Shown here: one piece after another, positions 58,226 through 64,000 of the stretch | How the letters are laid out: the number at the start of each line of letters is the position of its first letter | Position numbering within the stretch: position 1 is the stretch's first letter | Origin: Rhizophagus clarus | Lineage: Eukaryota; Glomeromycota; Glomeromycetes; Glomerales; Glomeraceae | Direction of reading: 5' to 3' | Assembly (NCBI GenBank): GCA_015698045.1 | Contig: BLAL01000215.1 | Location: 248,001 to 312,000, forward strand | DNA length: 64,000 nt | Position numbers and translations under genes: made by a program | The notes under the pieces: model-generated | The model's input: the letters and a program-made list of their open reading frames with translations, nothing else | What the model was told of the DNA's origin: nothing | Database searches by the model: none

Positions 58226-60289
58226 ATGGAATTTACAAATGAAATTTACTTTGATCCAACGCCAAAATTAAAATCTAGTCCTGTATCAATATTGTTTCTT
58301 CCCTTTAATAATGAAAAACTTAGATGCAATAATTGTGGAAATAAATATTCTGCTACAAATTTATATAGACAGAAATATTGTAAACAATGTTTATTAACGT
58401 ATATTAAAAGTATAGCGGATGATAACGTATATTTTGACATAAATATTATTACAAATCATACTCCTTGTATCGAGCATAAGTCAACAAGGAATACAAATTT
58501 TCTCACAAGAAATATTCAAGAATGGTGTAAAAATTGTTTAGAAATTTCATATTTTAAGAATTATTATGATCATATTATTACTACTATACAATATATATTT
58601 ATAGAAAAGGATTGTAAATTATGTGGAAAATTAATTGATAAGATTTCTTTCAGATTTAAAATATGTTCAAATTGTTATTTAATTTCTTCTGGACGAGTAA
58701 AATCAACTTTATTTGATAAAATGATTCCTATTCTTTATTTACCATGGTGGTATACTTCTAATAAAAGTAGAGTTTGTAATCATAACCTAAAATTTTTAAC
58801 CGATTGTCAAAAATGGTGTTCATATTGTTTCATAGTTTACATCAGATGTAGATATTGTTTAACAACAAATATAATTTTTGGAATTACAGATCAAACACAA
58901 TGCAAAAAATGTAAAAGAATATCAAATATAAATATTGATATTACAAATATTAGTAGTGGAAACCATAATATAGATGAATTTCTTATTTCCACAAAAACAA
59001 ATACTGATAATTATGATAAAATCGCCAGTTATATGAATAATAGTTCTAATCCATTAAACATATATAGTTTTCTTGAACATGAACTTAAAAATATTAACTC
59101 AAAACGAACGATGGAATGGATTCCATATTCTCAAATTAATATTTTAGAAGAAGTAGCAAAAGGAGGATTTGGTACTATTTCTAAAGCAATTTGGTTAAAT
59201 AAAACTCCTGTTGCTGTGAAAAGATTTACAAATTTGAAAGATATTAGCAAATACTTTTTAAATGAGGCAATTATGTGAATTCAGTTGTTGTAAATATAAG
59301 CCATTGTATATGTATATTAAATTGATTCGTCATTTTTTAATAGGTGAAATCGCTCCATCGGTGTTATGATACAGTTTTTATTGTCAAATATTATGGTGTT
59401 ATGCAACATCCTGAAACAAGAGATTGTATGTTGATAATGGAATATGCAAGTGGTGGAAATTTACATAATTATTTAAATAAAAATTTTAAAAATATCAAAT
59501 GGATTACAAAATTGGCCATTTTGTGTCAAATCTCAGATGGGTAATTATTTATAATTTTTCATATTAACTGTCTGGAGCGAAGCGTAGGACATTATTAATA
59601 AATAATTATCTCAATGTTTCTAGGCTTAAGACTATTCACAATGAACATTTCATGCATCGAGATTTTCATAGTGGAAATATATTATTGGTAAAAGATGATC
59701 ACAAGAAGTGGGTAATTGGAGATTTAGGTTTATCCCAACCAGCGAATAATTCATCAAATAATGAAATATATGGTGTAGTACCTTATATCGCTCCAGAAAT
59801 TTTTCAGGGTGCTGCATTTTCAAAAGAGTCTGATACTGTATATATAGTTTGAGTATGATTATGTGGGAATTAACAACTGGCCATAAACCTTTTCCTGAAG
59901 TTGATCATGATACTGATCTTATTTTGAAAATCATCGATGGAAAAAGACCTGAAATTACTTTGGATACTCCTGAATGTTTCGTTAATTTAATGAAAAGATG
60001 TTGGCATTCTGATCCTTCAATGAGACCTACCATAACTGAAATTAAAGATACTGTTAATGATTGGTATAAAAAGTGTAAAAAAACTGATAGAATATTTACT
60101 AAAGCTGAGAGAAAACGTTCAGGTTTAATAGAATCAAAACAGCTTGGTCCCAAATTTTCTAAAGAACAACATCCTGGTGCTATTTATATTAGTAGATCTT
60201 TAACTCCTCTTATTTCTCAAGTTTCTTCTATTAGGTCATCAGGTATGTGTTTTATTTATGTTGGTTTAATTGTAAATACTATTAGTTAA
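58226..60289 (+). pseudogene. Protein kinase with Cys-rich N-terminus, pseudogene, copy 2
   Basis: Exon 1 58226-59266 (347 codons, open), exon 2 59344-59540, exon 3 from 59624. N-terminus: CNNCGNKYS, YCKQC, CKNC, CKLCGK and CKKCKR knuckles. Kinase domain: KGGFGTISKAIW glycine loop, VAVKRF with the ATP-binding Lys, LIMEYASGGNLHNYL hinge, HRDFHSGN catalytic loop, GDLGLSQ for DFG, and VVPYIAPEIF. A TA insertion near 59845 breaks the frame before MSMIMWELTTGHKPF and is shared with copy 1. The intron 1 donor is GC here against GT in copy 1. After the frame break the C-lobe (LMKRCWHSDPSMRPT) runs to 60289. This resembles the tyrosine-kinase-like family expanded in Glomeromycotina. Far better preserved than copy 1 but still interrupted. 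Confidence 0.85.
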
Positions 60290-60748
60290 AAAAGAATTTT
60301 TTTAATTTGTGCATTTAAAATTTTTTTTTTATTTAGTAGGATATATTACAAGAGAATTAGATTTTGATATATAGGAGATATTTTGTCAATAACCTGGCTA
60401 AATAGCTGATACTTTTTCGTTGATGACTAAGATCATTCATTGTTAGCAATTATTATCACTTTCAAAATCTTCAATATGCGAATGAATTTCTTTTTCAGAA
60501 GCATATAACTTTCATTGACCAATCTTGAATTTCTGTAGTCTCTTTGATTATATATTTCTGTTGTTAATTTTACAGTGTCATTATTAACATAATAAATCAG
60601 TGACTGTTTCAAAAAAAAAAAAAAGTGAATAAAATGTCCATTGTATCTTTTAAGGATGAATAATAGATAATGAAATAACAGATAAAAAAAATCTTCAGCT
60701 TAAAGAACAAATAAAGAATTTTATCATCATCTATTTTATTCTAAAAAA
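60290..60748. other. Kinase 3' flank, copy 2
   Basis: Matches 24656-25108 with few differences and ends in the A-run next to the Helitron terminus. No gene. Confidence 0.7.
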
Positions 60749-61290
60749 CTAGGGTTCGCTATACATGTTGGGGGACTTCGTCCCTCCACTTGTTCTACAT
60801 TGAACATCAACAGCTGATGGTGGAATTATTATTAAAAAACTTATGCAAGTACAAGCAAATTGTAGATAAAATTTAAATAGTATTTTATTTCAATACCTTA
60901 AATAGGTAGCCTATTACTTGATATTTCCTCTAGCCTTGCATATTCAATTCTAACCTTTTGATCCACTGAAAATACATCCGGTTGAAGAGACAAAATCTTT
61001 ACATCATTCCAAGATTTTCACCTGCTTAGGGCGACATAAGCTTGACCTTTTGCAAACATTTGGTTATCTAAATAAAGTAAAGTTTGTGGTAATGTAATTG
61101 ATTGTGTTTTATGTACTGTTAAAGCGAAAGCATTTTGCAATGGAAACTGGATTCTACATGCTGGCATTCCATTAATATTAAAATATGCTGGTTCTAGCCC
61201 CACTTCAATACTAGCAATTCCTCTATTTACACAAAATGCTACCCTAACAGTTTCTTTCTCCTTATTTATATCTGCCCTATAAAAAGTAAT
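60749..61290 (-). mobile_element. Helitron 3' end with helicase C-terminus
   Basis: Minus strand: the coding part from about 61287 gives TFYRADINKEKETVRVAFCV, then MPACRIQFPLQNAFALTVHK, TQSITLPQTLLYLD and MFAKGQAYVALSR, the C-terminal motifs of the Pif1-type helicase of Helitrons. A TGA follows ALSR where relatives read on into KSWNDVKIL, which is present in the same frame to about 60903. A hairpin (60769-60786, GGGGGACTTCGTCCCTCC) and CTAG at 60749-60752 followed by T on the minus strand mark the 3' terminus. Upstream coding is lost at about 61288, where a TGTACAGAATT repeat begins. Truncated and dead. Confidence 0.8.
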
Positions 61291-61660
61291 TGTACATTTT
61301 TTGTACAGGTTTTGTACAACTTTGTACAGAATATGTACGGAATTTGTAGTGGTGTATACTTTATGATGACCTTTTATATATATTTATTAAGAGAATTGTA
61401 CAGAATTCGTCTGAATTTGTACAGAATTTAATTTTGTACAGAATTTGTTATACAGAATTTGTACAGAAATTATCCGAATTTTAATTTATATAATATATAA
61501 TTTTGTACAGAATTTGTACAGAATTTATCCGAATGTATATAATATATAATTTTGTACAGAATTTGTACAGAATTTATCCAAATGTATATAATATATAATT
61601 TTGTACAGAATTTGTATAGAATTTATCCAAATGTATATAATATATAATTTTTATAGAATT
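61290..61660. repeat. Tandem array around TTTTGTACAGAATTTGTACA
   Basis: About five units of about 50 bp at 61430-61660 with ATGTATATAATATATAATTTTG, preceded by looser TTTGTACA repeats. It abuts the broken helicase frame, so it either arose inside the Helitron or marks a junction. Confidence 0.85.
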
Positions 61661-62080
61661 CATTAGGAATGTTATATCAGTTCAGATCTGCGACAATCTG
61701 CATTTTTATTTTTTGAAGATTTTTTTATAAAAATTCTGATAATCTCTAAAATTGCAGATTTTAAAACATTTCGTACAAAAATCTTGAGATCTCCCATTTT
61801 TCTCTTTTATTTACACAAACTTTTTTTTTTATTTCAACAAACTTTGCACTTTCTATTTGTCTAAACACTTAAATTTTTTTTCACAGTGCTTTAAAAAATA
61901 ATCTTTTTTAATACTTTTTAAAGAAATGATTTTTTTCAACTTCTTTAATTTAAAGAAATAATCTGTTAAAGTATTAAAAAAAAATTGAAATTTTTTTTAA
62001 GCTTCGAAACTTTGCAGGAACATCAGATTAAAAAAGTTTTTTTTTTGTAAAACTTTTCTCCTACCTATTTTTGCAGGTTC
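61661..62080. other. Low-complexity T-rich stretch
   Basis: T-runs and A-runs with no feature that I can name. Confidence 0.5.
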
Positions 62081-64000
62081 TTTTAGATATTAAAAGTATT
62101 TTTTAATATTATTATTTAACGAGCATTGACTAACACTCATTTTTCCTTTTTTTTGTAGGTCCAGAACACCGAAGGTATGGGTTCTGGACTCAATTTTGAA
62201 GTTAACCTTCAAAAAAAACTTTTTTTTTATTAGTTTACTTTAACAAGCATTAGCTAATGCTCGTTTTATATTTTGTAAGTCCAAAGAGCTGAAGGCTTTA
62301 CAATTCCACCAATTTTGAAGGCAAACTTCAAAAAATATTTTTTCATTAATTATTTAATGAACTTTATTAACATTCGTTTTTATCTTTCTAAGTCCAGAAC
62401 ACTAAAGGTACGAGTTCTGGACTATTTCTAAGGTCACCTTCAAAAAAAATGATTATTTAACGAATGTTCAATTTTAATTTTTTTAGGTCCGGAAGCCAAG
62501 GTACAGCTCTGGACTTTTTTTTTTTATTTTAATTTAATGAACGTTAATATTAGCGTTCGATTTTGCTTTCTTTTTTAAGTCCAGAAGCCAAGGTACAGTT
62601 TCAGACTTTTTTTTTTATTTAATTTAACAAACGTTAATATTAACGTTTGATTTCAATTTTTTTTTAGGTCTGAAAGCCAAAGTACAGCTCTGGACTTTTT
62701 TTTATTTTAATTTAACGAATGTTAACATTAACGTTCGATTTTAATTTTTTTTAGTTCCGGAAGTTGAAGTACAGCTCTGGATTTTTTTTTATCAATTTAA
62801 CGAACATTAATATTAACGTTCAATTTTTTTTTTAATTTTGTTTATTACTTTTGTAATCCAGAACACCAAACATGCGGCCTTAGACTTCATTTCAAAGGTA
62901 ACTTTGAAAAAAAAATATTTGGTTGTTTTATTTTTACTTAGCGAACGTTAACTAACGTTCAATTTCTTTTTCTTTTTTTTTAGGTCTGGAACTCTATTTC
63001 GAGGTGGACCACTAAGTAAAAAAAAAATCATTTTTTTTTTGTATTTTAGCGAAACGTTAATAACGTTTCATTTTTCTTCTTTTTTTTAGGTCCAGAATTC
63101 CATTTCGAGGAGGACTATTAAGTAAAAAAAAAATTTTTTTTACTTTAATTTCAACGAACGTTAACTAACGTTCATTTTCTTTCTTTTTTTAGGTCCAAAA
63201 CTCTTTAGAAACGGACTGGTATTTCGAAGGTATAATATCTTTGAAATTTATTTTTTTTTTGTTTTATTTAAAACGAACATTAATAATGTTCATTTTTTTT
63301 TGTATTTTTAGGTCTGGAACTCTATTTCAAGGCAGACCATTTTTTTTTGTATTTTAGCAAAATGTTAGCAGCGTTTCATTTTTCTTCTTTTTTTAGGTCC
63401 AGAACTCCATTTCGAGAAGGACCATTAAGTAAAAAAAAATTTTTTTTACTTTAATTTCAACGAACATTAACTAACGTTCGTTTTCTTTCTTTTTTTAGGT
63501 CCAGAACTCCTTTAGAGGCAAACTATGATATTTCGAAGGTAAAATATCTTCAAAATTTTTATTTTTTTTTTGTTTTATTTAAACGAACGTTACTAATGTT
63601 CATTTTTTTTTATATTTTTTAGGTCTGGAACTCTTTAGAAGTGGACCGATATTTCGAAGGTATAATATCTTCAAAATTTTATTTCTTTTTTATGTTTTAT
63701 TTAAATCGAATAATACTAATGTTCATTTTTTTTTGTATTTTTTAGGTCCAGAACTCTTTAGAGGCGGACTGGTATTTCGAATGTATAATATCTTTGAAAT
63801 TTTATTTTTTTTTTATGTTTTATTTAAAACGAACATTACTAATATTCATTTTTTTTGTATTTTTTAGGTCCGGAACTCTTTAGAGGCAGACCGGTATTTC
63901 GAAGGTATAATATCTTTGAAATTTATTTTTTTTTTTGTTTTATTTAGACGAACGTTACTAATGTTCATTTTTTTTGTATTTTTTAGGTCCGGAACTCTAT
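62080..64000. repeat. Tandem array of about 120-bp units with exon-like cores
   Basis: The last kilobase (from 63060) has regular units of about 120 bp, diverging toward 62080. Each has a palindrome of AACGAACGTTACTAACGTTC type, a long T-run, AG followed by GTCCGGAACTCTTTAGAGG and a core of about 36 bases, then GTATAATATC. The sequence before the core resembles a 3' splice site and the sequence after it a 5' splice site. It continues past the window edge. Confidence 0.85.

Larger units (their letters stand above)
39411..60748 (+). repeat. Segmental duplication, copy 2 (interrupted by a Polinton)
   Basis: Matches 14023-25108. The left limit is the point where the LINE tail ends in copy 1; the right limit is the A-run next to the Helitron end. 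Without the 14.1-kb Polinton it is about 7.2 kb. It lacks both the LINE and the kinase-splitting element. Confidence 0.9.

Overview
The window is very AT-rich, dense in nested repeats, and carries intron-containing eukaryotic genes of types that are hugely expanded in arbuscular mycorrhizal fungi: kinases with a Cys-rich N-terminus and an HRDFHSGN catalytic loop, BTB-BACK proteins, and PD-(D/E)XK-like proteins. I infer a Glomeromycotina nuclear genome, most like Rhizophagus. No intact housekeeping gene is visible; almost everything is mobile DNA or decayed expanded-family genes.

Layout. (1) 1-14023: the 3' half of a LINE-type retrotransposon (RNase H, zinc knuckle, AAAT-type tail), split by an 11.5-kb CACTA-like DNA transposon (989-12456) with CACTG ends and a 3-bp target duplication. 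That element carries a decayed Tnp2-type transposase, an intact spliced SANT/polyproline gene, a second accessory gene behind a repeat-studded divergent promoter, and a captured fragment of ribosomal protein gene RPL10. (2) 14023-25108: copy 1 of a segmental duplication holding a BTB-BACK pseudogene, a Helitron-like 3' end, a roughly 3-kb hairpin satellite and a kinase pseudogene, the last split by a 2.07-kb terminal-inverted-repeat element. (3) 25109-29567: a bromodomain plus PD-(D/E)XK-like gene, lightly damaged. (4) 29568-38030: a second, unclassified DNA-transposon-like unit with subterminal repeat arrays, an intact SANT/RS-tail gene, an intact five-exon acidic gene and a remnant that resembles a transposase tail without its core. 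(5) 39410-60748: copy 2 of the segmental duplication, interrupted by a 14.1-kb Polinton/Maverick fossil (41084-55211), itself interrupted by a 3.4-kb hAT-like non-autonomous element with a perfect 8-bp target duplication. (6) 60749-64000: a Helitron 3' end with a helicase C-terminus, then tandem repeats whose unit looks like a mini-exon between splice signals.

The two duplicate copies serve as empty-site controls for each other. Copy 1 shows the sequence before the Polinton arrived, and copy 2 shows it before the kinase-splitting element arrived; at the LINE tail copy 2 also lacks the LINE. Defects shared by both copies (in the kinase and BACK regions) predate the duplication, and private ones postdate it. 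The most interesting material is the pair of unrelated transposons that each carry a compact two- or three-exon SANT/trihelix protein (176 and 180 residues) ending in a low-complexity tail (polyproline in one, Arg-Ser/His in the other), plus the 303-residue acidic protein with no family I recognise. Splice models are mine from GT-AG sites and frame agreement; no homology search was possible.
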